Position numbers and translations under genes: made by a program
Assembly: GCA_000469685.2 (NCBI GenBank)
Contig: LS997562.1
Coordinates: forward strand, 36,368,345 to 36,432,344
DNA from: Haemonchus contortus
Lineage: Eukaryota; Nematoda; Chromadorea; Rhabditida; Trichostrongylidae
Direction of reading: 5' to 3'
DNA length: 64,000 bases
Part shown: piece after piece, positions 37,601 through 51,595 of the stretch
How the letters are laid out: every line of letters begins with the position of its first letter
How positions within the stretch are numbered: position 1 is the stretch's first letter
The notes under the pieces: model-generated
The model's input: only the letters and a program-made list of their open reading frames with translations
What the model was told of the DNA's origin: nothing
Databases searched by the model: none

Positions 37601-40600
37601 AAAAAGATTCATCGAGTATTGCAACTAAGCCCTGAGTATGTTTGTGAACTACAAGTCGGTTCAATCAAACACAGGACATTTTCTTGAAGATACCGTGTTG
37701 CACCTCACTCGATGTGACGATCTTTCCGACTACGCACCTCGACTCATGCAAACCTGGCAACGAGGTATTTCTGTTGTAGCGCTTCAGCCACAGCTTCTTG
37801 AACTGTTAGTGGAAATAGTCAATCAGGTTCGTCTTGCCTCTTTCTTATTATGAATTTCCTTTAAGCTCCTCTTTGAATGCCTGAATGTACTATTTAAATT
37901 CCATTATTCCTTGGTGCTTGAATCAATCATAATCATAATAAAATGTTTTTATGTTGGTTCCACCAATGAGATGTAGCAACAAGGGATTCTAAAGAGAGCA
38001 AATATTTTCAGATGTGGAAACATTTCGAAGTGTTCCGTCGAAGTGTCGACGCCAATCTCAGGAAATACAATTTGACCAGTGGGGAAGCCTACGAAAAATA
38101 CATAAGTATGGTTTTTCTCACTTCAAATTTTTTATGTATCCTTCATATTATTGCGGCCATTATGCATGATTTTGATAGGCCTTGTGATTCTCAAACTGAA
38201 CATTTTCCTAATCTTTTTTTACTCAAGTCCCCATATAAGGCTTTTCATCCCGCTCTAGGTTTTCTGCGTTTGGTTTCTATGGAACCTGAGGTCTTGTTTC
38301 CTATGCGATTTTATGTTGATCACTGTTCTCAGGTTTCCTCCCAACTTCCTTTTTCAGAAACAGCGCAACAGGCCATGTTACACCCGGCTGAGCGCCCAGG
38401 TAAGCGTCGTGGCACTGGCGCAGTTCCACCAGAGAAGATCAACGTCCCCCATACGATCACACCATCAGCAGCTAAGAACATGGATCAGATTCTCAGCTGG
38501 ACCGTTAATAAGCAGAGGCTAAACACTGACGTAAGTTAATATCAAAGAGGATGGGTAATAGCTAGTAACGAAATAGATGTGCTGGGTATAAAGGAAATAA
38601 ACTGCTATAGTACTGGCTTTATCACGGCATAGAGTGAGAGGCAGTTTAATCAGGTTGTCAGTAACCCTCTGAATGTATCTAATCATTATACTATTTGTCA
38701 TTTCACATCTTCCACAATCCGGCTATCCTTCTCTCAAGGAAAAATATGACCCTACATGTCAGGGTTTGATCATCTCGTGAATCTTCCCATGGTGATAAAC
38801 ACTGGGGTCTGTCTAGAGGTTAAGGACGCATTATTTGTCCGATTAATACTGCAGTTTTAGGCAAGAGGCCTATTGATTTGATGACAAAGACCTGTTCAGT
38901 ACTGCAGTACAATTGGGGCCAGATGATTTTGTCAAGAAAATGATTCATTGTCTTTTGTTATGTTTATTTCGAAATTGCTGGATTTCAAAGTCTAGGCTAC
39001 TTTTCTTTTTAAACTGTAGGCTGTGGTACGAGCCTGGGCGGTCGATTCGTTAGTTTCAAAGGAGGAGTGGGCGCAGTGGTTGGTCAAGCTCCGTGTGGCT
39101 TTCATCAAGGTAATTGAATCCGTGGTTGATGTTGTTTTCCACTAAACTTGCAGAAAGACTTTGTATTACTGCCCTTTTATTACGTTTTATGTATAATTTA
39201 CATTTCTTTGATCTCACATTTCACGGAACTCATTTTATTTGAAGCTTTAAAATTTCAGTCGGGAAGTTCGGCAGCAATTCGAGCCGCTGCATCTCTAAGT
39301 GACCAGCATCAGCACTTGGCCAAGTGTGTTTGTTTGTTCTTACAAAGTTTTTGAAATTTTTGGAGCGTAATATCAACGGTCATTCTGGTTTCCAACAAAA
39401 TTTTTTTCTTCTAAGCTTTGTGAGTTTTTGAGTTGAACTTAGGGATCTTTTCAACGCAGCCTTCATGTCAGTATGGACCGAATTAACCGAAGACCTTCAG
39501 GATAAGCTTACCGGATCCTTGCTGACAGTAAGTAATTGTTTTAAATTAGTTAATGAATTTGTCTACTTCGACTTACTATTTAGTTATTATGTAGTATCAG
39601 GTAGAGCGCTTATCGAGTAAACATTTTCAGTATAATATCTTTTGCGTACTATTTTGACTTGCAGGCGCTAGAGACCAGTAATCATCCAGATGTCATCCAA
39701 ACGATTCTCAATCTGGCTGAATTCATGGATCATTCTGAAAGGGTACGTGTCATGGAAAGAACATCATTCGTGTTCATGACAGACTTTCATGACAGCTGCT
39801 TAGAACAGCTTTCTTTTTTTTTTTACAATTAGTGGTCAAGCAAAAATTGTGAGAGACAAAGTGCATAATAAGGAAAGCCATATTCGATTTCTGAGTAGAT
39901 CGCTCATTCTGCACTGCCCCTAGTGTTTGGTGGTTGCAAAGTTAGGAGCAGCGAGAATAAAAGAATATACATGGCTGTTCATCTTTTTATTGATCATCAT
40001 TAACTGTTATCCTATTTATCGTGAGGAAGTTTTGAAAAGCATGAGAATAAACGCTAGATCTTAAGAGAATGTTTGGTGAGCGAGGAAGTCTCTTGAAAAA
40101 CTCTGATGGTAATAACATTAAGGGTCCACTGCCAATTGCATACGATCGGCTAGGAAAAAGCGCTGAAGAGACCAAAGCCTTCGCGAAAGCGCTACGCTAC
40201 AAGGAACTGCAAATCCATAAACATTTGAACAAAGGCGAAGGTGGACTAACGACGGAAGACTGTCAAGCGCTTATCACGTAAGTTTTTGCCAAATTTTTCG
40301 ATGAAACCATTCGGAGTATCATTCAAACAAGATCTGCTGAAATGTATAGAACCGGTTGTCTTCCTTTTGAAGGTACGCAAATAAGCTGAATGTTCAAGAA
40401 GAAGCAGCTGGTGTTGTGCGGTATGCAGAACAACATGAAATGGTTATTCCGGTAAGCGTGACTATATTATTAATTGGCTTTCTCATGTTTCTTTTTAATG
40501 TTCAATTATTTTGCCTTTAGAAGTTCATATAAACTTGCCTTCAGATGCTAGGGCGATGGTATGAAAAGTTGAACGAGTGGGAAAAGGCACTTGAAGCATA

Positions 40601-43600
40601 CATGGTATGTTTACCTCAGTTTTGAAATGACGTTTGAATAATATTCTGGAATTTCGCAGCGTAGGTCAACATATAAATCTATCGTTATTTCAAGTCTGAT
40701 CCGGAACCGTTATCTGATGAGATGATCGGGCATCAGATGCGTTGTCTGGAGGCGTTAGGTCGTTGGAGTGAATTGAACGAACGCGCACGAACAGTGAAAC
40801 GAAAGGATCAGAAGATTGCTGTGATGGCCGCCCGCGGAGCATGGGCAGTCGGTGAGATTTTAGGTTCTCTATCTCACAACATACTCTTCAGCTTTGTTTT
40901 TGAAAAGGCCTACAGGCTCTAAAGGTCCGCATAAACATATCATGCGTCTTTACTAAACCTAATTTCAAGGTTAAATAGTCATTTATCCCCTATTCTGAAT
41001 TTGTTTTTGCAAATCCCTTGAACAAGTTTATGTGACAGACAGTATTATTTTATATCAAGTTCCCGCCTGAAAAAAGTGTTCCCAGGCGAATGGCAGGCAA
41101 TGGAAGACTACGTTTCTCAAGTGAATGAGAATACACAGGATGGTGCAATGCTGAGAGCTGTTCTGGCTGTAAAACAAGAGAACTACGAAGTGGCGACAAA
41201 CTACATCGACAAGGTACGTTCTTGAAAAAACATGCCACTGTAGCATGATGATGGCAGTGGTGCTGCTTACAAATTGTATCCGGTGAATCTGACAGTTATT
41301 TCATTTTGGTCAGTTTCTTCTGAATTGTGGAAAATTGTACCCGCCGGCAGAATCAAGATCCACCTTTTGGAACAGGGTTCAACTTTCGCCTGCCCTTCTG
41401 AGGACGTAACGTCTCTGTATTGATGTAGTTCTACACAGCTTCACTTCGCATTGTCTATACCGAGGAGATTAGGGGGGGTGACACTAGATTTAACTGAGGT
41501 TTCATTGAACTATCCAGAGCTATGCTCCTGTGGCTTTTCAAATCATTAATTTTCTTTGCTTATCGAGACGAATTATTCAGGCTTATGGATCCCATTTCTA
41601 CATTGATGCTCACCTGAATTCAGGTTGATTTTAGGTTCGCGACATGTACGACAGTGAGCTGACAGCGATGGCGAGCGAAAGCTATGAACGTGCGTATGGT
41701 GCAATGGTTTGCATCCAACAACTTGCTGAACTGGAAGAGGCTATTGAGTTCAAGGTTGGTTAAGCAATGTCTTCAGCTAACCGAAGGGTGTGTCTTGAAG
41801 CTGCAACAACTGGCTGTTAAGATTCGACCAGAACGCCAAACGAGAATCGCTCTTTTGTGGAGTCGTCGTCTTCAAGGTTGTCGCCAGCATATCGAACAGT
41901 GGCAGCGATTGCTTATGCTAAGGTAATCAACGTTCCTGATATTCATTTGTGCCAATTCATCCTTGATTGCAGATCGTTAGTGCTGACACCGCAGGAAATG
42001 CATCCGCTGCGTGTTAAATTCTCGTCATTATGTCGCAAGCAAGGGAAACACGTAATGTGTCGCGATGTACTGCGTGATCTGCTTGGGCTCGAGCCAGGTG
42101 CTCCACTTCATAAAGCCGTTGCGCCAAGTGATAAGCCACAATTGGTAAGCTCGAATCGTTCAGTTGTTGGTTGGCTTTCACCAAAATGACGTAGGGTGTT
42201 GAAGTAGTTTTCGACCGTATATTTATGATCTTTAAAGGAATCATATCAGGTATTGGCGTTGTGCAAACAATTATGGATGGATGATTATCGTAACGAAGCA
42301 GTCAGGACGTTGGAAGCTCTAGTTAACCACCTTGATCGTCTTCCTCCAAACCACACACCAGAAGCTGCCCGGCTGTGTGCAAAAGTATGTTCCAGAGTAG
42401 GACCAATTCAAGTTGTATCCACATCTTAATTTGCGTGAAGTGGCACGAAACTGTGGAAAGTCTAATCAAACAGCTCTTTCCTTTTCTATTACAGGCTTGC
42501 CTCAAACTTGGAGAATGGACGGAGATCTTGGCTGAGAGCGCTCCGAATAGTAATGGCAGCGTTGGACTTCCAAGTCCACATCGTTCGCTGTTTGGCGGTT
42601 CGCCCATCAGTGACGAGCAGACTGCGACAGAGCAGGTCATTCGCCATTACGCGAGATCTACTGAATATGACAAGGATTGGCATAAGGTGTGCTCTTCTGA
42701 ATATGGCTTTGTTTCTGTGTTTATAATATGTTTGATGAAAAGTGCTTATTATACTTATTTGTTATTACTGTGGAGTTTAGCGAATCAAGCCAGATATGCT
42801 TCTCTAGGCATGGCACAAACTTGCATCTGCATACTTTACCGCTTTGTCGCGCGACAAAGAAAAGTCCCAAGCGGTAGCGGCAGCGGCTGTTCGATCACCA
42901 CATACTCGTCTGATTCATGCGACACCACCACCGCCACTTATACCACAGCCTGCAATGGGTCTGATGCCACCAGTTGGTGCCCCACTACCCCCGCCACCAC
43001 TTCAAGCTGCACCGTTAGCACAGCCCATAATGCCGGTGACGGTGAATACAAATGGTGAGCTCTATGAGAACAACGTTTTCAGGTCTTTCTTACAAAATAA
43101 TGACAGCCTTTAGCAGGTGTACCGCTGCTACCTGTTGGCCCACCGCCACCTCCTGGCGCTCCACCAGGGTCAATAATGCAGCTGATACCTCCTCAGCTGA
43201 GTCCTATGCCAATTCATAATCCTCCGCTGACTACACCACCACCGTCTACCGTGCCAGTTAACATTGCATATGCAGTTTCAGCAGTTAAATGCTTCACAAG
43301 GGCTCTTCAGCTGGCTCCAGGTATCTTTAGCTTGACACAAGCAGTAACCGTTCAAAGGGAATTATTCTTGATAATATGCACTCGTAGAAGGGCATTGGTA
43401 AATGTAGGTATTCACTCTTGGTTAGAAGCAGAAAACATCAATGATTGGCTACATCTCTTCTACATACCACTCGAGGCGGCTGACTCGCGTCCGTTCATTA
43501 TAGGTTCTCGACTGGAAGATACTTTGAGGTTACTGCAGCTTTGGTTTGATTACGGCGAGTATAATGAGGTGTACAAACAGCTGAGTGAGAATATCAAGGG

Positions 43601-46600
43601 GCTGCCCATTGAGACATGGCTTGAGGTAACTTTTCTGTAAGAACTGTCCAAGCCTAGCTGTAAATAATCTCCTTAAGGCTGTTCCTCAACTAATGGCACG
43701 GTTGGACTCGCGCGACAAAATGGCATTGCTCATAAAACAAGTGATTCTCGAGATTTCCAAGATGAAACCGCAGGTATTTTATCTTAGAAAAGGTTGACTG
43801 CCAAGGGCGCGGCATAACTTTTGGTATATAAATTGCTGCAGTGTGCTTTAAACCTGCCTACAACGTAACGGCAGAGTGAGGGATTAGTCTGGTGGAATTC
43901 TTACTATGAAACCTTTTGCTGATTTATAGGGATTCGAGAAGATCCATCGCCCGTGCGTTTAAGGAAATGTCTTCCTTTTTGAATAATTTGGTCTTTACAA
44001 TAATGGATTGCCGACAGCCAGCTTCTTAAATGCTGTTTTATTGTTAGACAATGCGCATTGCCGTTTGTTTGTTTGTTTATTACATGTCAAGCATGTGTGA
44101 AGCCAGTAGGCCGTGATAGCTCAGAACTGAGTGTTGCCTTGAAGACAAGCCTGTGGACTGAGGCAGGATCTCCTTCCAAGGGGCTAGCTCTGCTGACTTC
44201 TGTGAATACGTTTGGAAGACGTTCATAGAAATAAGTATTACAATCTTCCAAAATGTTTCTAGTTCAAATTCAGGCACTTGTGTATGCGTTAACTGTAGCC
44301 GCGAAATCTTCGAACATCGATCGTCAGAAGAACGCTCAAGAAATGTTGGCACATATGGCAGAAATGCATCCGAAACTTGTTGAGGAGGTATCTTGGGTTT
44401 TTTTGCACTGAATTTTGTTTTTTTTTCTTCAACTTATAGAATGCATTGGCTTTGTTTTTTGTCGCTATTCTACTGAATGCCTTATTTGGAAATGTTTAAT
44501 TACTGTTTGGGTGGGCATTAATTAACAATATTAGGCGAGCATGGTTTCTGAGGAGTTGGTAAGATGCGCCATATTATGGCATGAACAATGGCATGATGCT
44601 CTCGACGAGGCTAGTCGTCAATATTTCCAGGTGGGGTGCTCATAATGTTTACTAGTGAGAGATTCCTTCCCAGAAGCTGGTATTATTCTTGTTGACAGGA
44701 GAAGAATACGGCTGCGATGATGGAAACTCTGGAGCCGGTTCACAAGATGATAGAAAAAGGACCCACCACGTTGAAGGAGCAGTCATTCAATCAGGTGAAC
44801 AAAGGAATATTATTCAATTAATTTAGATTTTGTTTACATTTGGTGATAAGGAATTTATTTGAGTGCTCTGAACCCTTTCCAAGCAATCGATTCTTTACTT
44901 CCAACAGTAATTACCGTTTTATGGAACTCGTTTTTGATCAAGTATTCATCATCTGGATCACTTGCTGTGTAGTTCATAATCCGCAATTATATTGAAATTC
45001 TCAAGCAAATTATATACTTTCTGAATTCTAGACGTACTATTGTGAGCTTTCGGATGCGTACAAGTTCTGCCAGGCTTTCAAACGAACCGAAAATGTGAAA
45101 GAGCTCACCCAGGCATGGGAAATTTACTGTCAGGTCAGCTATGAAATATTTTGGTTTGGGAAGTCCCATTGAGTCCATCCTTTCTTTTTCAGGTCTTCAA
45201 GAAAATAACGGCTCAATTGCGCCAACTCACGTCCCTGGATTTGAACTATATCAGCCCAATGTTGATGAGAGCGAAGGTTTGCGACATTTTTTGAGCACGC
45301 TTTCAGAAGCGGGGACGATCACCATAATGAGTTTTCGTTTTTGAGTGAGCAACGATTGTAAAATAGACGTACCTGTAAAGACACCTCGGAATGGGATCAA
45401 AGTAAAGTCTTTGAAAACATTTGAAGTGGATCAGGCCCGTTGTGATGCCACCTCAATTCTTTGAGTTACTAAAGCTTGAACTTTTTCAAACAGTTTTAGT
45501 TGTTATTTATGTTCGGTGTTCATCCCATTCCTACTTACCTACCCATATTACCGTATCCGTGCTTTAGTTGACTTATATCGAGACACACAAGTAATTTTTG
45601 AGCAACCATTGTATGATACTGAGAAGTAGTTATAACTTCTCAAGCCTTCGGACCTCCAAGTGAACTGGAATTCATTTCAGGACCTCGAGCTTGCTGTACC
45701 AGGAACATATGATCCTTCTCAGCCAGTGGTTGGTATTGCTTCTATTGGCACCCATCTTCAAGTCATTAGTAGCAAGCAACGACCAAGAAAGATGACCATT
45801 CGAGGTAAAATATAAATAGAACATCCATGAAACGCTAAGAAGCACAATTTTCATCATTAGGCAGTAATGGTCGAGAATATGCGTTCTTGTTGAAAGGACA
45901 TGAAGATCCCCGGCAAGACGAAAGGGTGATGCAGCTGTTTGGGCTCATCAATACGCTTCTAGTAAATAACGCTGAAACTTGTAGAAGAAACCTAACAATA
46001 CAGGTAAGACTCGTGGTTTTATAATCATCTTGTACCATGCATTGAAGGGAACTTCAAGTGGAAGTCGAGCAGAAACTCTTGTTTTTTGAATACCTCGCAA
46101 TAACCGTCATTTGTCTGTCTTTTCGTATCTTTGGGAGAAATAACATGACTTTCAGCGATACTCGATTGTTGCTCTGAGTCATAATTCGGGTCTGATTGGA
46201 TGGGTACCTGATTGCGACACATTGCATTCCCTCGTTCGCGATTACAGGGATAAGAAGAAGGTATGTAAAGTTGAACTTGTATATTTTAAACATCTTTGGG
46301 CTGCAATGTAATGAATTCGTGAGGACATTAGGTTAGGTTCATGTTTCGGGTTAGGTGTGTAGATTGGGATCATCAATGATTTTCCAGATCTCTCTATCGC
46401 TTGAGCATAAGATAATGCAATCGCTCGCACAAGATACGGAGCAGGTAACCCTGATGCAGAAAGTGAGTTTATCAGCATGCCGTTTGTTTATTCCCATTCT
46501 CTCGCATTTGTCAATCATATCACAAATATAAAAAATCACTCTGTAGAAGAGGACAATTTTTTTATTACATTCCGTGAGAGTAGTGCTTGGGTTGCCTTCA

Positions 46601-48725
46601 AGATTGTCTGCAAAATTTTATCGACGTGCTTATGATTACCTTAAGTGTGAGATATGATACAGGTACGTTTACATTTACCTGGGTTTTCTTCAGGTGCAAC
46701 TTTTTGAAAGAGCTCTTGCGTCAACCACTGGGGATGATTTACAGCAGATTCTGTGGTTGAAAAGTCCTAGGTGAGTTATCACCGTGTGATTGCTTTTCAA
46801 CTGTTTTAGACGAAGTCATACTCAGGATAACCTTCCTCATGCTGAAATATTCGTTTTCAGCTCTGAAGTGTGGTTTGATCGTCGTACGAACTATACTAGG
46901 TCCATGGCATGCATGTCTATGGTTGGGTATATTTTGGGTCTAGGCGACAGGTAAGCCCTGATTTAGCTTGAAGGAGCCTATTCACAACTTTACCGTCCCT
47001 CAGTTTCGTGTCTACTGGTTACCACGTTGAATCCTGACATACTCCTTGGTTCCTACTGTTCCTCACTTACTGAAGAGCCCCGAGGGACAGTAGGAACAAA
47101 GTGGTTCGTCTAAGTGAGGGGCGAAACGAACCACCCTATAGATATATTACCGTTTGGTTAGAGATTCCGTCAGAATCGCACTTAGTTCATATAACTGTTC
47201 TTAAGGCATCCTTCAAATCTTATGTTGGACCGACTCACTGGAAAAATTGTACACATTGATTTTGGCGACTGTTTTGATGTTGCAATGACAAGGGAGAAGT
47301 TCCCAGAGAAGATACCATTTAGGCTTACTCGCATGCTAGTAAAGGTAAGTAAGTGTGTATGGCATTGCATTAACGTTTAGTAGGTCAAGAATATGTCTTC
47401 AAATAATTCTGATAGACTCTAAGTCTGATAGGTACACTCTAAATCAAGAGTGTGATTTAAGCGACAGTTGGGTTGACCGTTGCGTTGATTCACGATGCAC
47501 CCCGATGATAATACCTTAATATTGTTTTCATAGCGGTCACAAGTGAGAAATAAAAAACCCGAGGACCCATGGCGTGTTCATATAGGATTGTCTCAGGCAA
47601 TGGAGGTAACGGGAATCGAAGGAAACTATCGTTTCACATGCGAACGTGTGTTACGGTTGCTGAGAGCCAATCGCGAGAGTTTGTTAGCTGTACTAGAAGC
47701 GTTCGTCTATGATCCAGTTATCAGTTGGCGATTATTAGAAGGTTGGTGTTTATTGAAGTATACATTACTCGTTCTTGTTCGTTTCCTTTCTGCATAGCTT
47801 TAATTGTAAATCAAATCTGGTCATTATAAGAGCTTTTTATCCAGTTTGCAGGATTTCCAGGATTTCTTTCGGGTTTCTTTTATTTAAAGTTTTTCCCATA
47901 CCTTTCTTTCTCGTTTGAGCAGACCTTTATCCTTAGTTTGATTTTTTCTCTTTTTTTTTGAGTTTCAGTTTTCATTCCTTCTTTGTTCTTTCAATCGTTT
48001 TTCAATGTAGTTTCACATTGGCCTCATTGCTTTCATTCTACTTTATCTGATTTGATGAACCCGTTGTCATCTGTCATCTCACGTCGTTCGACTTTTATCA
48101 TGTCAACAAAACATTTTCAATTCCTGATGCGATGATTTTAGGAACAAAACGTGTGCCTGGTGAAAAGCATGATGTCACTCGAAGGAAGACACTTCAAGAG
48201 GCGCCTCGACTCGTTCGCGAACGTGTCATTGATAGAATAAAGCACAAGCTGGCTGGTAGGTTTCCAATTATCGCCTTACTGGCTGAACTCATGGGGGCCA
48301 AGTCGTGCAATAGTGAATCCATTGTGGATGGGGATATGTCAAGTAAGACATGTGAATAAAAGATGGACTTGAACTTTCACGAGAGCACTCAGAAAAACTA
48401 GGCAGTCAATAAATATGGTTGCTTATGATGGTTTTTTTTTCTCGGGGATCTATCCCAAGACAGGACTAGCTAAGGAGAACTCGTAGGACTAATTTTGAGA
48501 TGGGTATATTTCCACGTCGAATTGAAGGTGAAGCAGTGCATGGTTTGAGAGTATCAGTAATGTCTGTTCTACGGAATTTCCTCGGATGCTATAGTTTCTG
48601 GTTTAGGTAGCGAATTCGGTACAGGAGAAGTGGATGTGCAGGAGCAAATTGATCGCCTCGTTGAACAGGCGACACTTCATGAAAATCTCTGCCAATGTTA
48701 CATAGGATGGTGTCCATTCTGGTAA
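28625..48725 (+). CDS. let-363: TOR protein kinase (let-363 / MTOR orthologue), complete
   Basis: The PIKK-family Ser/Thr kinase that forms TORC1/TORC2 and couples nutrients and insulin signalling to growth, translation and autophagy. About 67 exons cover 20.1 kb, many introns being short. First exons: 28625-28749, 29317-29398, 29560-29626, 29947-30088, 30475-30540 (GC donor), 30602-30739, 31040-31132, 31213-31290; last exon about 48606-48725. Domains in order: HEAT repeats (28.6-38.1 kb), FAT (39.0-44.4 kb, including [20 protein letters not shown]), FRB (44.5-45.3 kb, [19 protein letters not shown]), kinase (45.7-47.7 kb, with KQRPRK, catalytic LGLGDR|HPSN, metal-binding HIDFGD), activation segment ([12 protein letters not shown]), and FATC ending [14 protein letters not shown] before TAA. 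All catalytic motifs are intact. A Pro-rich insert lies in FAT (42.9-43.2 kb). Exon limits near 32480-32750 are uncertain. Identity is based on matching MTOR motifs along the full length. Confidence 0.97.
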
Positions 48726-50430
48726 TTCTGATAGCTGTCGTCATTCCTTGTTTTTTCTTTGTTGTGTTAGGATCAAACTTTTTTACACTAGAGATAGTCT
48801 ATTCATAGAAATGTAGATATATTATTGAGATTAATAAGCGTTATACATTTCTAAGCTCATTTACGTAGGGTGATAACACTAGTTGATATTGTGCAATTAA
48901 TGTACCTTTTGTTGGAAAAAAGTCTGTACAGCGTTTCTCCAAGTAATTCATTACATTCCTTGACTTCTGTTGTTTTTGAGAATACTAAATGTTTTCGAAT
49001 TATTTGTTATTGACTGTACCACGGTAGTCAATAGGTCGTCTTACTAGTGTATTGTATATTATATTTTTGATACGTATACATAAATATATACATGGCCGCT
49101 TATTCAGGAATATGCGATAAGAACATGTAAACTCAAAAGTCATCAGAGCTTTTCTCGGGTTGAAAGATTCACAGTTTCCGGTGTTTTACGATTTCTAACG
49201 CTCTGAGTAATTCTTACCGCTTTACTCTGAATGTGCAGTCCCTTCATTGTGATGAAACACCTGAAGCGGTGTTTACTAGTCCGGTATATGAATTTTCAGA
49301 AGAATTCAAGATCAAGGATCCGACATACTCGTGGCGAGGGGACCAGTGGTTTCAGACTCGGACGCTAATTGCCAGTGCCAGAGATGGATAAGGCGCCGAC
49401 TTTGGGGCCTGTGATGGTGTTTATAGTCGACTCTGAGACAAGGGGATGGGATTTATCCTCTAAGCCGAAGGCGGAAGTTAATGGGATTACGAGAAATGCA
49501 GGCCCGATGCGATAAGTTGGAATGGAAGAGGAACTGGCTAGTGCGATACTTCCTCACTGAGCTGAGAGGATGCGGGCAAGGACCCATAAGATTATTGGCT
49601 ATTCCAGCATTTCCACCTACCTGGCATGTGACTGGACTTTGGTAACATGCTATCAATGCTTAGTACCCAAATGATTGAACTTGAGAGAAAACCGGTTGCA
49701 CTACCGTAATATAAGCTAGCAACTTGCAAGAAAAGAGGTACTATCGATCGTAATTTTACCGCCAATTTACCAGTTTAAAATGCGTCAACTCGGTGGCTGG
49801 CTTGTTCCTTCAATTACTCGAATTTGCATAATTCTTTCAATTTCATCGAACTGCCTTCATTCCCATACTCCGATCACTTGACTTGAGCTCATACCTATAA
49901 TGAAAAAATAATGTTGACTTATTTTCAAAGGTGAGTCGATGATGTCTATTGCAAACAATCACATTTGAATCAAAACCTATATACAGACGCTTCGAATGCT
50001 GCTTACCATTCATTTGGACTATCGCGATCGTTTCGAAGATTTTCGAGAGGGTTCCAACGGGTGACTCCTGGTTATGTGTAGGTATTGAACTTATTCAAGC
50101 GTATAGGACCTTAAATAACGCTGCAAGCTCAGCCATCTATGCTTCTGTGGACTTCTAATTGTAGATTCATAAACTGTAAGGTTCGTGAACCTCGCAAGTA
50201 ACCCTCTTTTTTTTTTGTCAGCACTAATCTGGCCCAGCGAGTTCTATCCTTGAGCACCCTCGGCAGACATGTTTTCGCCTCATCTGTACAGGTTTCAGGA
50301 AAATACTTGTGGTAACTTGTAATAACATGTCAACGCAATCACGACCTCAGGCGTGGCTATCTTATCGCCTAGTCGTTTCCAACGTTATCATCGAAGTGGG
50401 ATCTGCGGTAAGGTTCATTTCAACTCAGCA
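48726..50430. other. TOR 3' region and intergenic, no gene recognised
   Basis: No AATAAA was seen close to the TOR stop; an AT-rich stretch at 48780-49110 may hold the poly(A) site. GC-richer sequence at 49310-49660 looks repeat-like, but I cannot assign it. No ORF here has support. Confidence 0.4.
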
Positions 50431-50444
50431 GCGCCGCTCAACAC

Positions 50445-50792
50445 ATGGGGCGAAAGTTTCTAGGAGGTAAGTGTTTAACGTTTCAATAGCTTCTGTTCAT
50501 TCACTGTGGATGCTCCATTGAAATTAGTACGATTCTCAGGTGCCTTGATGGAAACGATTGCTTTTTTGCTGCCAATCATTCAAAAGTCTAGTAACTTCAG
50601 TATTTTCAGGTGGAAGCACTTCGCGTTCCACGTCGAAAGAGCGAACCACCACCACGGCCTCTTCTTCAAAGCCGCAGAGTGCTACGTCGGTGTCGAAGTC
50701 CAGAGGCCGAAGCTTTACGCCTTCAGCCTCCACGGGACGAACCCCTGCTATTTCTGCATCTAGGACAGAGTCGAAGTTCGAGGATGTTCAAG
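50445..50792 (+). CDS. First two exons of a Ser/Thr/Arg-rich protein gene (incomplete)
   Basis: Exon 1 is 50445-50466 (ATG, MGRKFLG) and exon 2 is 50610-50792, ending in phase 1 before GTATGA. An acceptor (TTTCAACTCAG) lies about 16 bases before the ATG, fitting trans-splicing. The product starts basic and then is low-complexity Ser/Thr/Arg (STSRSTSKERTTTT, SKSRGRSFTPSAS), as in disordered or RS-like segments. No third exon could be found before the retroelement begins near 51.6 kb. The rest may lie beyond the window behind a giant intron, or the gene may have been broken by the insertion. I do not recognise it. Confidence 0.45.
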
Positions 50793-50879
50793 GTATGATA
50801 CTTCTCTAGATACTCTTTTGGATAAGTAAGCTGCTTGTGGTCACTAACAGAAGTAGAACTCTAACATACGTCTGAAATG

Positions 50880-50931
50880 GTGCAAGTCTTAACAAGTTCT
50901 CGGGAGTGCAAGTCTTAACAAGTTCTGGGAA
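50880..50931. repeat. Two-copy 26-bp tandem repeat
   Basis: GTGCAAGTCTTAACAAGTTC occurs twice in a row with a 26-base period. Confidence 0.8.
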
Positions 50932-51194
50932 GTGTGAGATGTGATCCACTTGGGGAGTGATGTGATAATGATAGGAGTAACCTCTTTTAACGTGTAAGCT
51001 GCATGTGATGATACGACCGCTTTCTGCTACTATCAGGTTGATACGAAGTCCTTATAGTAATAGTGTTAGCGTATCAAGTCTTGAAGCACGGATGAACATG
51101 TGTTGTCCTATCTCTACGATACGACTTATCTTCGTCGCTCTTGGACCATCGCCACATTCCAGGACAATCTCAAAGTTACCAGCAGTAACATTCA

Positions 51195-51440
51195 AATATG
51201 GGGTGATTTAGTGTCAAGTGGCGCACTAGCACACACGCATCGTACGCGGTTCAGATCTCGGTCGCTACTCGCCCAGAGCAACCAAGCATTCAATCCCTCT
51301 GGGATTATTCAGTTGGTACCAGACTCGTTCGGAAGGATAAACTTGACCTGTACATAGTCCGGCTACCACAAATTATTGTATACATTACACATACGCATTC
51401 AAACCGCCACACCGATCCTGAATGGAAGTCAAATGTGAGC
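51195..51440 (+). repeat. SINE-like dispersed repeat with tRNA-like boxes
   Basis: TGGCGCACTAGC (A-box-like) and GGTTCAGATCTC (B-box-like) are about 30 bases apart, the spacing of a pol III promoter. A body shared with 12640-12850 follows (CAATCCCTCTGGGATT, AGTTGGTACCAGACTCG, CCTGAATGGAAGT). Confidence 0.5.
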
Positions 51441-51595
51441 TGTCGGCAGACCAAAGTTTCTTCGAATAGTGCGTTAGTGTTCACTTCGCTGGTTTCAACA
51501 TGCACAATCACGGGACCTCGTCAGCCATGCGACCACTTGTCGTTAGGCTGAGTAAGCGAGCGCGCCCAGTGGAGCGGCTGATATCGTGTTACGCG

